Shown piece by piece: positions 26,296-40,005 of a stretch of DNA of 64,000 nt. The DNA is from Archegozetes longisetosus. Lineage: Eukaryota > Arthropoda > Arachnida > Sarcoptiformes > Trhypochthoniidae. Position 1 is the first letter of the stretch. Every line of letters starts with the position of its first letter. The notes beneath the pieces were generated by a model that was not told where the DNA came from, did not search any database, and was given only the letters and a program-made list of their open reading frames with translations. The stretch spans positions 3,181,843 to 3,245,842 of the forward strand of contig JAEMBT020000003.1 of the NCBI GenBank assembly GCA_018873245.2, written 5' to 3'. Both the position numbers and the translations under genes were made by a program.

Positions 26296-29200
26296 CTAGC
26301 ATGGGGTATAAGGAAGTGCTCTACTTTGACCAGAAGCTCCGCCACCGCTCGCACTACCACTATTTCCCGAACCGTTGTTGTGGTCATTAGTAGTATTTGC
26401 TGCCCAGGCCACAGATTTCTTAGTGGTCGGCACAGACGGAACATGATGTCCAAAATCAATATCTGAAGCAACGCTTGTTACCGGACCTGATGTTGTTGGT
26501 GTTTCTACTGATGTTGTGATGGCTGTTGGCGATGGACCCGGGGTTAGTGTAGCTGATGGTAACTCACTTATGGCAGCCGATGAGGGAATTGTTATCGGCG
26601 GCAATTGGCTGTATGTTGCTACTGATGTCGATACCGTACTAGTTGTCAATGCTATGGACTGAGCAATTGATGAGATCGGATGCGATGATATGGGAGGCAA
26701 TGAAGAATCGAGTTTTATAGTTGTTGATGCCTTACTTGTGAGCGGTTTGCCCGAGAGTATAGAATCATTGCTTCCACTTCGGGAAGCAGAACCTTAAGGA
26801 GAAACAAGAATTATCCAGATTGAACCTTCTATTAGTGATCTGTTTAGTTTTTCAATAATTATATGTCTATGAGAGAAACGAACCTCTTCTTTCAGGCCAT
26901 ATCTCAAGCAAAAACTTGAAGACTTCGATTGGTTTGTGTAGACTTTCACTTTCTGAATGACACGTAAAAAGTGGTCCAAAACAGATGGCCAGGGCTTGCG
27001 ATGACATCTTATTTCTTTCTGCATGACTCATAATCCGCCTGAAGTGATCCATCAAATAAAAGACAGTACACTAAATGACAAAAAAGTAGAACAAGTTTAT
27101 ATAGGGAGTGACAGGACATAAGATCAAAACATGAAATGTTTCATAACATTGACTTATGATAATAAAATACATACTCTATTGATTTTTGGTAAGCATTCTA
27201 GTATTGAGAACATGAGTTTTGCATTGCCTGCCGGATCATCAGGTAGACAAACACTCAGTCCGTCGTCCATCATATCGAATAGCGCTTTGGTAAATAATGG
27301 TTCAGGAAGTTCACGAATGTAATCCTTTAGTAAGCCTTTATATAAATAACAGATAAGAAACCGTTAATAAGTTTTCTTATAAGATTACTTGAAAAACCTT
27401 AAAATGCGGACAACTGTTACACAAGCTTTGTTTGCCAGTCAACTCAAAAGTTATTGTATCAAACCGAAAATAAATTCAAATATTCTGATTGAATAATTGG
27501 TAATTTTATTATTACAAAGTTTGGATTAAGAAATTGGTTTTGTAATTTTTTTTGTCGTTTTTTTTAAAATGCTAGGTTAAACTTGTTTATATTATAATTA
27601 AGTTAATAAAGATTATAAATTGTCACTAAATATCAAAGATTAAAGATAACGATAAACTCGGGCGGCATTTAATTCGCATTAAACTGTGGTCAATATTTAG
27701 AACTCTTGTTTCTCATAATTGGTTGATGTCGTTTCAAGGCATCAGAAGCATGAACTATATCCCAGCAGACTCTACAGAAGTATTTCATGCAGGAATCCCT
27801 GCAAAAAATTGGACCCTTATTAATCCTGCAGTGACTGCAATTACTTTCTTCCAGGAAGGGATCGATTTGAATCTAAAATACAAAACAAAAATACTAATCA
27901 AGCTTCATTTCCCTTTAATAAAGCAGACCTTCTTCTGAAACCGAGTTGACTTCACATCAATAAATCCCGCGTGGACTGCCTTTGTGTAAGCTTTGGTTGA
28001 GCTGAATGTCACGCGACCTGAACCTATTGGATACTTATATTTATCCGTATCAATGCCAACATAAACAACACTGCCAAATAAATCTTCAAGTATGACCGCC
28101 AGGCCTTCAGCGGTAAGCATTCCATGAAGTGCCCCAACAAAAACCGTTTTACTGGCATCTACTCTTGCAGATGGACTCTTGACGTAAGTGCTATCACTAA
28201 CATTCCATGGGATCACTTGAACTTCTTTTGGGCGGTATCGGGGCTGATTTAGGGCGTAATAATATTTTCCACCGTTGCTAAAATCATGAGTGCATGAATT
28301 GAGCAAGTTCTTGACCTGTTTGTCACTCTCGAAAATCAAGTAAAGATATCCAGCCTTTTCCTTATCTTGGCTCATTCTTGAAAGTCGAACTTCTTTTCCT
28401 GGTCGATGAACATTAATGACTCCGTATCGAGAGAAAGTTAACTTAATATCATGATCGGACATTTCCCACGGAACTCCACCGAGGAAGACTTTGACAGAAT
28501 AGGTCGAGTTCTTATGCATTGGATTGTTAGGCAAAGTGCCACTCCATGTGTGTCTCGCATCGGCATGAGTGGCCGCATTCCTGTGAGATTTGGCCAACTC
28601 TTCGACTCGATCCGAAGTATTGTAATAATTATTTTGCCAACTGTTACGTTCATAATAAGTATTATTGCCAGTATATACAGGATATATATTGTTATAACTC
28701 ATTAGCGGTCGGACAGGTAAATGCAATCCATTGTAAAGAGCCATTGGTGTCAGCATTGGAGACGTAACATTGGAGAACAACGAACGCATCGGTGATGAAT
28801 GTGGAGTATTTTCCCAATGACTGCTCTGCACATGCATTGATCGTATCGGTGATTCTTCATTTATCATACATGGTGGATGCATCACATTTTGTCCAATTGG
28901 CGACTGAATAATCGGTGACCTGAAACGCTGGTCTTCTGGTGATTCATCAGTTGATGACCGAATGCTTGCCAAATGTGAGCCTTTGTTGTGACCAATGAAG
29001 GTTTCGCCATTTGATAAGTTAGGTTTAGCCGGAGACTCATAGCTATTGATGGATTGGTTCAAACTGAAAGGACTGTCACATCGCTGGTCTTCAAGTGATG
29101 CATTGGAACCAACACTTGAGGTCTCAGAGAATTCGAATAAACTTAAATCGCCGTTAGTGGAGGCCGAGGGAAAAGTAGCAGAACGTTTGCGAAAAGATCG

Positions 29201-32200
29201 CAAAAATTTGAAGGTATCGGGTAAGCCGTTTTCTGGCAACTGAAAAAGAGCGCCCTTGTCTACTGACATGATCAAATTGAACGACTCGTCAAATTAAAAC
29301 TATTTAAATAATAATGACTGCAAATATCAGAGACGAGTCTCAGCAATTGCAGCTAAAACAGTCAGTAGAGCTCTAAAAACAAAAATGAACTCATCTCGAG
29401 TACTTATAACTTCTTTTATAAACAAATTTTATGTTCATTTTACAAATGTATACATTACTAAATGTTGACTCAAATTTCTCAGTTCAGATTAGAACTTTCA
29501 AAATAACTTGACATCAAGAACCAAAACTGATTCAGTCCCCAGTTTTGTGCAAATTTGAGAAAAATGAAATTTACGAATGTCAAATCGAAAGTAAATAATC
29601 TCAAGTTTCACTATTAATAGACAAATGAAAACTCTAAAAATCAGTTGGATTAATAAATGCTAGCGCAAACTAAAAGTTTAATGCCTGAATATTTTAGTTT
29701 TGATGCATAAGTTCAACTATTAGATTGACTTTTGTGATAAAAACTTGACTTACACGCTATATCTAAACAATATTTTGACTTTTCGGTTGAAAAAAAGTTA
29801 CTAAAACCTATTGATTTAGTGTCAAAAACTTTTAAATGACTAAATTATTTTATCTGCGCAAAACCTTTATCCAGATAGTTTTGAATAATTATCAAGTTTC
29901 ACAGTCAGATTCAATTCAATTTTACAAATTGTTATTGAGTCTATGTTTCAGTGCTCATCAATACCCAAGTTTTTCGTCATAACAACAATCACAGTTAATT
30001 GGATCTTGTTTATATCAGTTACTATTTTCTCGTATTTTGTTCATTTCATTCACGATTGTTTCATTACCATTTAGTGACCTGTTTCTAACTTTAACTTATA
30101 TTCAAATTTATTCAGTCAATCAATAAAATAAAAATATTAGTTATTCATATGATTGGGAAACTAGAAGAATGACAAGTCTAATTTAAACTCTCAAATCGTT
30201 TGGAACCGAAACAAGAGAAGTATTGTAAAAGAAGTGATGAACTATTTTTTAACGCATGGAACACATGGAAGCAAACAAATTGAAGGGATTGAGGGCTACC
30301 TTTGAGGAAGCATTAAAGCACTTAGTTGAAGCAAAAGCTTGTGGATTGCGAAAGATTTGAAAATTGCCCGCAAACAAATATAATTTTACGATAATGTGGT
30401 GACTTACTCGTTATCACATTGATGTCAGGGACATGTTCAACTGTTAACTCTACCAGCCATGCATTCTTCTCGAAGCTATCTCTTAATAGCTTTTTTCTAA
30501 CTGCTGAACCACATAATCGGTAAATACCGACTAAATCAGCGCCTCGTTTATCAATTTCTTCAACACATCGTTTCACAATCAATGGCACATTAAGTCCAGA
30601 ATTTTCGCGATTAACAACAGTTTCGAGATCGACACCAAACAAGGGATTAGCGGTTTGGCTACTATTTGATAGGTTAGGTCTTTGGAATGCTAGTTGAAGA
30701 TCTTTATATCTTAGTTTAACATATAATGTTCCTCTTGGTTCCATTTTAAGAGCTAAACTATGTGCAGGTGTTTCATTCAGTGAAAGTGATGTCAAATGTA
30801 AGACTCCCTTATAGCACAGTTTATGTCTGAATAGTGGGTCCCACGTGTAGAGTAAAAATGCCATCTCTTTCGTCTCAAATAAGTCCAATTCAAACACTTC
30901 ATCCCAATCGAAACTATGTTCACCACTTCTCACTACAGTTCGTGCTTTGTGTATGCGGTCGCATTCAATAACACAATAAACATCACGATAATGTTCGGCC
31001 GCATGACCTGCACTTGCCCTCAGGCCACGACCTGCTAATAAATGCACACTCAATAAACCACTATATCCTTGGCTCTGTACTCCACTTTCAGGCTTCTCCG
31101 GACGATATTTAAAAAATTCGCGCGGATTAAGGGATAACAGATGTAATCTTCCATCTTCTGATGGCTTTACTGGTGTTGGGTTTGGTATTGATCCACGTAA
31201 GTAATCAAATGTTAATGAATGTGTTAGTAATGAAGCTTTGCTTAAAGAACGACTCGATTCTTCACGACTCATTGGGAATAGTGATGATGTTAACTGTTTT
31301 GATGGGCTTTTGCCTGTCATCGCGGCACGACTTGCATATAAATCAGCCAATAAAGTGCGCTTTTGTTCCTAATTAAATAGTGTAAGTATGCTTTCAAATA
31401 TATGGCCTTGTTTATGAGGTCAAACTTTGGCTTCAGTACGGAACCCACCATACATTGTTGCAGCACCAGCCCATATTTTCAGTTTTGGTCATCTTTGCAA
31501 TAGTGCTAAATTTAGCTCATTTCAAGCCTAATTTGTTTTGTAGGAGGTTGTTGCGTGTCTCCTTTAAATTATTATTGACGAGCTTGTGCTACAACAATCA
31601 TACGGTAAGTTTCCGAACGAAACCTCAACTTTTATGTCAATCAATAATTTATGAAAGAAAAGTACTTAAAGTTTTCTATCAGAGTAAGTTTAAATAGAGT
31701 TTTAATTTTCTAAACAAAGTGATGAGTGAGAATTTGAGGCGATTATTAGAGATGATCATATTGTAAGATTATTGTGCGCGACAAATTCCAGTCTATTGTT
31801 TTGCATAGGAAATGACATTCCGTTTTGTGAACACAAGACAATATAAAGCCTCTGCTTTTCCCTCCAATTAATTAATTGAGAATCTCTAACGTACGATAAT
31901 ATATAAATGTTAAAAAAAATCAAACTTACAGTACGTATAGTGTCGAGAAGGCTTTCGGCCGAATGTGCAATTTTGCTAATGCTATCGGAGCTCAATGGGA
32001 CCTGTTTTCCTTTCCTAACTGACTCATAAATAGCTGAAGTGGATGGCGCTCTAACCATCCATTGGCGGTACTCATGAGACGAATAATTATTTGGTGAAGC
32101 GGTGCGTCTTCCTATCAGTCATCATAAATGACAAATTATGAGTTATCACATAATAATAAAGCGTATCAAATGCTATCAAAAGCAATCATCAAATTAGTTA

Positions 32201-34552
32201 CCTATCCTTCTCGATCGAGTGGCCGGCAATTCAGGAGCAGATACTGCGCCGTCGCTGTCCTCGTCATATCCGAACGCTTGTCTCTCAAACCTGACTGATT
32301 GTCTTTGTTGTTGATGTCTTCGTGTTGGAGGCGTTCGCGATGAGTACCGATAATCTGAGGAGGAAGCGATAGGTCTGGTTCGTGGCAGTGAACTGCTCCT
32401 CAACTGAAACGAGTCTCTCGAGGATCCCCTAACCATTCGTGAATAGGGACCCAAACTTCTTTGTCTCAGCAGATAATGCGATGAATTCGGTGAACTACTA
32501 GCCTCTGTATCAGAAGCACTTCCATCTAAATAAGACCTACGCCTCAAAATACTACTAATAGCTTGATTTGAGGCTGAATTTCTTAGATCATCGATTCTTC
32601 TCTGCTTCAACTCTTGCATAGACAGTAGTCCTGGATATCCAGGAGGTGTCGGAGTACTTCCTCGACTCAATGGCTTCACATATCTATTTAAAAAGTCATC
32701 AGACATTGTCGGAGGTATTCCATGATCGCTTTCGGTTCTAAGCAATCGAGCATTTCGTCGCAATGATCCCGAATGAGCACCAGTTCCGGCCAACGCGTAC
32801 TCTTCCCAATAGCGTTGTCGACCAGAAGATGGGGGCCTGTGAACAGAAGCACGAGTCACTTGTAGTGAACCACTTCTTCGTGTTGAGGATTGGGGCACAT
32901 CTGAAGAATATCCTGAATAGAATTGATGCACTTGTTCTGCTAAGTTCTCTAAAGTTCTTGGGTATTGTCTTTGCAACACATTTGGCTGTTGGGTGACGAT
33001 ACCGTAAGGACGACTTCGCGAGACGTTACTCCTGTAATCGCTCCACAGGTCATCCCTGACTTGCATCGGATATGCGTTTGGCTGAGAGCGCATTGTATTT
33101 CTCAAATGCAGAGGTTGGGAATTGTAATAAAGCACCTGATCTTCTATAGTACCTGAACGTGGAGGTAATCCTCTATATTGTTGACTTCCATCTAAGGGCA
33201 CAGCCGTGGCTGGAATATTTTCAGGTAAACCTTTTAATCTAGCATGCATTAGATGACCGTTTTCACTATCACGTTGACTATTAGACTCTTCAAAAGGTTC
33301 GTCTTCAACCTCAGTCTTCACAACAACAACAGGAGGATCGCGATAGTCGTTGCCGATCGGCTTTCTGTCCATTAACACAGACTGAGCGCCAGTATAAGTA
33401 CGCGAACGAATGGTCAAGACAAGTCTTCTTGGAATGGACATTATGATAACGACATCATCTAATGACATGCGACGCACATCAACTAAATTGACAGCTAGTA
33501 TTTCGTCTCCAACTTTGAGGAGACCACTGTTATAAACGGCACTTTCGAGAGCTATACGCGATATAAAAACTCCATCACTACACCGATAACCGTCACCTTC
33601 ACGTATATAAAGTCCTAATGTCTGTCCTGGCCTTTTGATGATCTCGACAAATTGAACGCTGTGACCGCCATCGGTGGCAGTGTTAATATACCTTCTGCTG
33701 GCTTCGACTCCGGCTCTTCCCAATACTTGTGGGTTAAGTAGCCTAATAACCATTTCTCCACGTTTTTCCACCGACTCGAAATAGGCGGCAGTCGTGGCGT
33801 CGAAATCATTTTCGACGGCCTCTATTTGTCGGAATACTTCGGATGTGATTCCACTTACTTTACGAAAGTCACTTTGAACTACCATTTCGGGCATACGTGC
33901 TCTTAACGGCAATTGCCCCGAATGGTATCCAGTCGGAGGTTGTATAGCTCTTCTCAAATGCTGTGTACTTATGGGCTGTTGATGATGATGATGATGTGCA
34001 AGACCAGTGTAAGCACTTCCTTCACCAATTATTTGCTGGCGCGTCACATCTCGTGATCCCTTAATTATAGTAGAAGTCATTATGAAAACTTATTCTTTAC
34101 TTATTTGAATATTAAATTATTAAAAGCATTACAATATCGATTCATAGATTTGAGAATAAGCTCCTAATTAGCTCATGTCACTTATTATTTCAGTAATCAA
34201 TTGTAGCTAATTATTGAAGTTTTATTCGAGTTTAGGTGAAATTTTTATCCTCAATCAGAATCAGATAATCGAATACATAGAGAAAGATTTTTGATTTCTA
34301 ACAAGTGGTAAAACTATTTACAAAATACAGTACTCCATTGGATCCATACTCGAGCAGATTTGCACAAAATACTAGTTAATCGTGAGGATATCCATGAATT
34401 GATTTGTAGGATAAGATAGATTAAAATAATAAATAATTAATGGCTCAAACCTTTTTACGTCCACAGCAAAGCATGTTTGAGACAAAGATGTTTTTCACCT
34501 TTTCTCGGAATTGTGACAACGACAGAGGCGGCGGATATGACACGGCGTTCAT
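26296..34552 (-). CDS. Syd1: SYD-1-type synapse-assembly protein (PDZ, C2, RhoGAP)
   Basis: Seven coding exons in transcript order: 34552-34451, 34059-32202, 32111-31930, 31368-30408, 27335-27175, 27070-26884 and 26792-26296. All are in phase, giving 1315 residues. Exon 1 ends SNMLCCGRKK and is inferred from its donor and phase. An alternative start is the ATG at 34080-34078, in the same frame as exon 2. A conserved block (SDFRKVSGITSEVFRQIEAV) precedes the PDZ domain (about 169-254, PGQTLGLYIREGDG, SALES-like core). A long Ser/Arg-rich stretch follows, then a C2 domain about 818-935 and a RhoGAP domain about 956-1150 with GIYRLCG (arginine finger R998) and LPEPLFTKALFDMMDD. The tail is Ser/Thr/Pro-rich. 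The SYD-1/RhoGAP100F family organises presynaptic active zones downstream of neurexin. Intron 4 (30407-27336) cuts the RhoGAP domain and contains the CPEB gene. Confidence 0.93.
27690..29269 (-). CDS. CPEB1: CPEB1/Orb-type cytoplasmic polyadenylation element-binding protein
   Basis: Two coding exons: 29269-27929 and 27872-27690, joined across a 56-base intron (gtctgc ... tttag), giving 507 residues. The ATG at 29267-29269 is chosen; the frame runs slightly upstream without another ATG. The N-terminal 255 residues are Ser/Asn/Pro-rich. RRM1 spans about 259-343 (VFLGGVPWEMSD), then KEVQVIPW, and RRM2 about 374-447 (KTVFVGALHGMLTAEGLA, GIDTDKYKYPIGSGRVTF). The small last exon encodes the ZZ zinc-binding domain with C459, C462, C471, C475, C480, C483, H488 and H496. 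This class binds the U-rich CPE in mRNA 3' UTRs and controls poly(A) length and translation, classically in oocytes and at synapses. The sequence is closer to CPEB1/Orb than to CPEB2-4. The whole gene lies within Syd1 intron 4, on the same strand. Confidence 0.95.
31439..31615. mobile_element. Small inverted-repeat transposon (MITE) in Syd1 intron 3
   Basis: A 177-base segment with imperfect terminal inverted repeats of about 35 bases. The left end reads CGGAACCCACCATACATTGT then TGCAGCACCAGC. The reverse complement of the right end reads CGGAAACTTACCGTATGATT then GTTGTAGCACAAGC. The same core (ATTGTYGCAGCACGAGC) bounds the element at 44982-45418. It has no coding capacity and would need transposase in trans. 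No convincing target-site duplication was seen. Confidence 0.6.
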
Positions 34553-37500
34553 GTGTGCAGACCTGGTCGCTCATTAACGGTATTGTAGTCCCACTATTCA
34601 AGTGATAACCACCACTCGAATGAGTCAGGCATTGCCTCGCCGGCACTCTTACCACCATTACTACCATTACATATATTGATGGTATGGACACCTCCTATTC
34701 CTCACTATTGCATCGCTTCGCGGATTTCGAGTCTGACTCAAGAGAGTTCTCTCAGAACTGACTACATAGAGATATAGCTCTCTATTGAAGTGAACATAGC
34801 ATAGCATTAGTTTTGGTGCAGTGGCATAACTGGTATAACAGTAAGACTAACACCAAAGCTTATAATGGAACACAACTAAGATTATTGACTCTCTCAGGTT
34901 GCCAACTCTAGTTGTATCTGAAATGGTCAATTCCTACCACTAAATATGATATAGGCTCTGAAAAACAGACAATAATATAACTCATACAACATAAAAAACT
35001 TTGCCTTTACTCACATTAGATTCAATTTAACGATTGCCTTATTTTGGTTTTCTTTGCCTTCTATATCATATTATGTTTGAAAAGCTCATGAGTATTGACA
35101 GATAGAGCAAAGATTAAATTATAATCATTTGCTTTGGCTTCTCAGTTACTCAACTCTTGCTTTTCTCTACTCGACTGAATTTGTTTGATAGTCAGCATAA
35201 CTTGACTTAATTCAAATTTATTGAATCTGAGTCTAACTTAACTCTTGCCTATTATCCTCTCAATAATTAAGACTAATTGATTTAAATATTGATAAGAGTT
35301 AATTGAGTGATAACCTAAATAGAGGCGAGGTTATTTTACAGGGACAATACCCGAACGGCATCCATTTCTTATCATTTGCTTTCCTGTGAATAAACTAATT
35401 CAAGCGCATTAAACAATTGAAATCTCTCTTATTTTATAGCAGAGCACAACACCAAACAAGACAAACCATGTGTACAATTTATCAGATCAATACTATTTCA
35501 CATCTATTCGAATAGCCTTCTATTGGCTTCAATACAAAAACTCAATACGAGTATACTCTCAATCATATGATTTCAGTATTTCACTCGACATGCTATCTAA
35601 GTATGAGTTTTCTTCTCTCTCAGTCTCAGACAAATTTGGCCCAAATAGTAATTATTTTTACCTAAATTAGTGTCTACTCCAGGCATTTGAAGCCTTTACT
35701 GAGAATTATGTTATTTAAATTTGTTGCTTATGTAAATTACGAACAAATCAAATATTTATTTAGTTATATTTGTTTCCTCGAAAAGAAACCAATTATACGA
35801 AACAAACTTTTGCAGTCAGAGCTAATTCCGACATAAGTTTGTGCACATCTTAAATAAATGATCGAAATTCAGTCATTTTATGCTTGTTTTCTTTTTAAGT
35901 CTTGGGCTTAAGCTGTTTTTGTCAGTTTTGAAAGCCTACTACAAATTATTCTCAAATCAGTTATCCTCAATTCGCTCAACATTTCATCTCCAACTAGAAT
36001 TATTGAACTCATTTCTCAAATAACAGTTTTTGTTCCACTAATGAGAAAAACAAATTTCCAGATGTTATTCATATTTCGAACAATTCTTAGGATTGAGAAT
36101 AATGTGAGAAATAAGAGTATGACTTGGCTCTCATTTGTCTCTAGTTGAAATCTGAAAAGTAGTTTTTCTAAATCTGCTCTTTCCGAATTGTAAGTACTAT
36201 GTGTTGCGACCGGACGACTATCAAACTCAGTTTTGCTTTATTCGCATCACTTCACAAAAAATCAAAATATAATTATACACTGCTCTAAGTTTTCAAAACT
36301 AACACTTTAGACGATTTTTGTTTGTCTCGTATCTATCTGAAGCGTTTCAATTAAGTTTATTTTTACTTTTCTAAAATCAGATTATATATTGATTATTTTG
36401 AAGTTTCGGACCAGCCAATAGGATTTGACAGAAATGTAAAAATGTCTAAAATTGGATTCCTTAAATTTTGAGCCAATTTCTAGTTACCAACATTACATCT
36501 CGAATTTCGGATTGAGTGACTAAATTTTATGGAAAATATGTGAATATTTAGTTAGAACAGACACAACTTTTGAATTGCTACGAAACTGAGCTTCTTATTC
36601 AATCTAATTTTTCAGTGTTTCAATACATCAGACAAGAGAATTGACGGTAAAGATATACCATTTTTCAAAGGATCAAATTGAAAATGTAAAACGTCTTTGT
36701 GCCTTAAGAATAACAAGTTGTTTCAATGTAGTGTGAATTTTTTCTGAATACTTTGGCTACAACTGCAAATGCATTGTTTAGATGTTTTTCGCTAAATTGT
36801 CGCAAGTTACTGAATAAAATAGACCTTAAGACACACTTTAGCCACAAAATGAATGGTTTCTATGAACCAGAAACAATGACATAATTGTTGAGGAAAGAGA
36901 GTAGTTTATATGGAAGTCAAGATTAATATTGCTTCCGAATTTTTATCACTTATCAAAAACGACTCGCATTATCAATAAAATAAATAACTGACACAAACTA
37001 TTTCATAATGGATTGCTACAAGTTATTCAATTTATTTTGTTTCTAATTGAGTGCTCAATTATTTGAAGTTAATTTTAGTTGTTTTACAAGATTCATTTAT
37101 ACTGATCTGAGCTTGCGTTAAACTGTTTGCATTCAAATCTAATTGTTTATGTTCTAATAATCTGTTTTCATGATTAACTACAACATAATATTAGTGAATC
37201 ATAAATGGGGCTTTTTGTTGTCAATAAAATTTATGGCTAAATGTTAAAGTCTGCGAGAAATAATGAAAACTTCAAATACGATATGATTTATTGAGGGAAT
37301 ATTTGATGAGCTGGATTCTCGACAACGAGTGCACTTTTTTCATCAGAAGTAGTACTCTTTCAGACTATTGCTTTCAATAATGAATAAAGTTTAAGCATTA
37401 GTCAAATCCATTTGAATAAAGTTTTCATATTTTCTCAACCTATGTTTATGTTCACACCATTTATTATTTTTGTATATTTTCAAAAAAAATTTTTTAGTTA

Positions 37501-39798
37501 AACTTTTTTACATGCCTTTTTTGCTTTAGAAACATTTAGTTGAAATTTGAGCTAATTTTCATTTTATACATAAGATTTTGATGGTTCAAAAAATTACTGA
37601 TGTTTGATATAATTCAGTGTTATTATGATTCATAAGAGTGATGATCCATTTGTGAATTTCAATATATAGTACAATTATAGGCCCTAAATGGCTTTTATTG
37701 GCTATAAATGTTGGAGATGTTATGCTTTTTGAGACTATTTTTAACTTCTAATGCATTTTATTATCTGAAATATTGTAAAAGTTGGGTACTTTTGATATAT
37801 GTAAACATAATTGAACAAAATGATATGAAAAGAATATTCAAACATCTTTACAACTTAGCTCACTTTGGTAATGCGGATTATTTTCTTTTATGCGCAATGG
37901 GATCGGGTTATTTTTGGCTAGTAATTATGATTAAGTTACTCAATCGATAAATTAATTGGATGAAAGCAATTGCAATCTACATAATGATAAATGAAAGCAT
38001 ATTTCTATGGAAGTGAAAATGAAATATAATAAAAATAGAATAGCAGAGAATGTGATAAAGAGTTTTGGAATGTATGAGTATTATATAATTGTAAGCATAT
38101 AAGAACATTGAATGGTATGGTTGATTTATCCTGCAATCAGTAGAATGGCAAGTTATACAAAAAGCAAGTGCTCAACTTTTCACGCATACTAAACCACTTC
38201 CTCTAACATAACACCTTTTGCTATTGATGTTATTTTAGTGAACGCTTCTCTAACAATTGCTAAGCTATGACTGCGAGTAATGTCTCATCTAATGATATGC
38301 TTTCTTCGCTTCAGCTTAACTAAACTATTAGCCTCTTTTACTCTTCCTTTCATGATAGATGATAATAGTCTGAAAATAACTTACGAACACTTCTTACTAA
38401 ACACTACTCTAACTCTGAGATGATGATTAATATGAATATATAAATCATGGATCATCTTCTTATTAATTCAAAATTATAAAAAACATGGCGAGCAATCCAT
38501 AAGTGTTAGGTTTAAGTTTAAGATTAAAGACAATCAAATCTATCTCTTCTAAGCAGATATACTGTGGACTTAATATATTCGAGATAGTATTTGTATTAAA
38601 CTTCCTTAAGAGTGAGCAACGCACTAAACTTGTTGAAAAGATTTTCTTTATTAATTTTATTTTTGCGAAATCTGATTTATTGTAGAAATACTCACTCGAG
38701 GCATTTATCAGAAGAACACTTAAACTTCAAAAACATTCTTAATTATTTGTGGTTATCATTTGATTAAAATCTCAAACTGCTTTTAATAGCATTCATATAA
38801 ACCAAAAGTTTGTACAAATGTCACGAGAAACTTCTAATTTTGAGTAATATTTTGAAGAATGAGTCTGTTTTCCAAATCCTCCTAACTTTATGGAGAGTTC
38901 TTAAGATCTCAAATTGCTGCCAGAATCAAACGATTGTTCAGAAAAGATGAAACATTTTGAAATTTTGTTAAACATCGCATATTATTATTTAAAATAATTG
39001 AAAGCTGGTTAAGGGTAAGAAGTGGGAAGCTTCAAGTTATTTCTATACTCAATGACAAAGAAGTACTCGAGGTAGAGCTCTTAAGATTATAATATACTAG
39101 TAAGCATAATATAAATGAAATATGAAGCATTAATATAATGTGTTTATTGATGTGAATTATAAAATTGAGAGTTGATGCGTCAAATTTGACTGTAAAGTCT
39201 ATTTGGCTCACCCTTTATTACCGCCCACTACCAAATCAAGTTGGAGCCATAAACTTTAAAATTGTTCAAAATTGAATGTCTCAATGAGCTCTGAGTTAAT
39301 AGTAATTTTATGGATCAACTTTAAACAGTTTCTCCTTTTATTAATAAAAGGCAAAATAAATTGATCTAATTTATCATAAACGACTTCTCCCATGATTGCG
39401 AGCATTATGCTATTAGAAGAGAAAATGCATCCCAAATTAACTTCAAATAATAGCAACTTTATTACTTCAAATTTCATTATTTATTTATTTATTTTTTTTG
39501 GTATCAATACTTCTACTTTTCGAGAGTTTCAAAAACACATTAAAACAAATTGAGGTCAATAATGAAAAATTGAGACAATAAAGAAGTAAATTGAATAAAA
39601 AAATATAAATAAATTGAAAAAGCGAATGGTTTAAAATGAATTTAGTTGATTATAAGCTAAACTGCTTGACATAATTGAATTTGTGGCTTCAATCTTTATG
39701 GATATCATTTTAATGCTCTTTAGAGCGCATTTTCACTCCCATATAGTCACTAATAGATAATTGAGCCGTTTTGCAAAAGCTATTTCCTGGTCTTCGCC

Positions 39799-40005
39799 TC
39801 AATACCAGCTTTGTGTGTGTCGACTGTAATATTTCAGGTTTGGTCGATCAATACAACTCTCACTCTGCGGTACAAATCGAATGAATGAACCCATTCGGTT
39901 CTCACGAAATACAATCATAGCTACTGCAAAACACTTCTCATAAGCTAAAATCATTTCTATTATATACCAGCGATTTTCTGTCCAAAATTCCGGATTACAG
40001 TTCAT
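39799..40005 (-). CDS. Unrecognised 68-residue ORF
   Basis: An ATG at 40003-40005 opens a 68-codon frame with balanced composition: FWTENRWYIIEMILAYEKCF, then FRENRMGSFIRFVPQSESC and NLKYYSRHTQSWY before the stop. Within DNA this AT-rich, a frame with this many Arg, Trp, Gln and Pro codons looks more like coding sequence than chance. There is no splice acceptor next to the ATG and no neighbouring exon that I could join. I recognise no family. It may be a small lineage-specific gene, the last piece of a decayed one, or a chance frame. Confidence 0.3.
   Translation of the reverse strand: MNCNPEFWTENRWYIIEMILAYEKCFAVAMIVFRENRMGSFIRFVPQSESCIDRPNLKYYSRHTQSWY

Noticed and set aside
26260-26471. 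Overlapping frames on both strands at the Syd1 3' end
   Set aside because: Shadows of the Syd1 last exon, whose Ser/Thr/Pro-rich tail is in phase with the RhoGAP exons.
37708-37950. An 80-codon plus-strand frame faintly like an innexin C-terminus (ADYFLLCAMG)
   Set aside because: Only a few residues fit, the expected flanking transmembrane exon is absent, and the composition is AT-driven.
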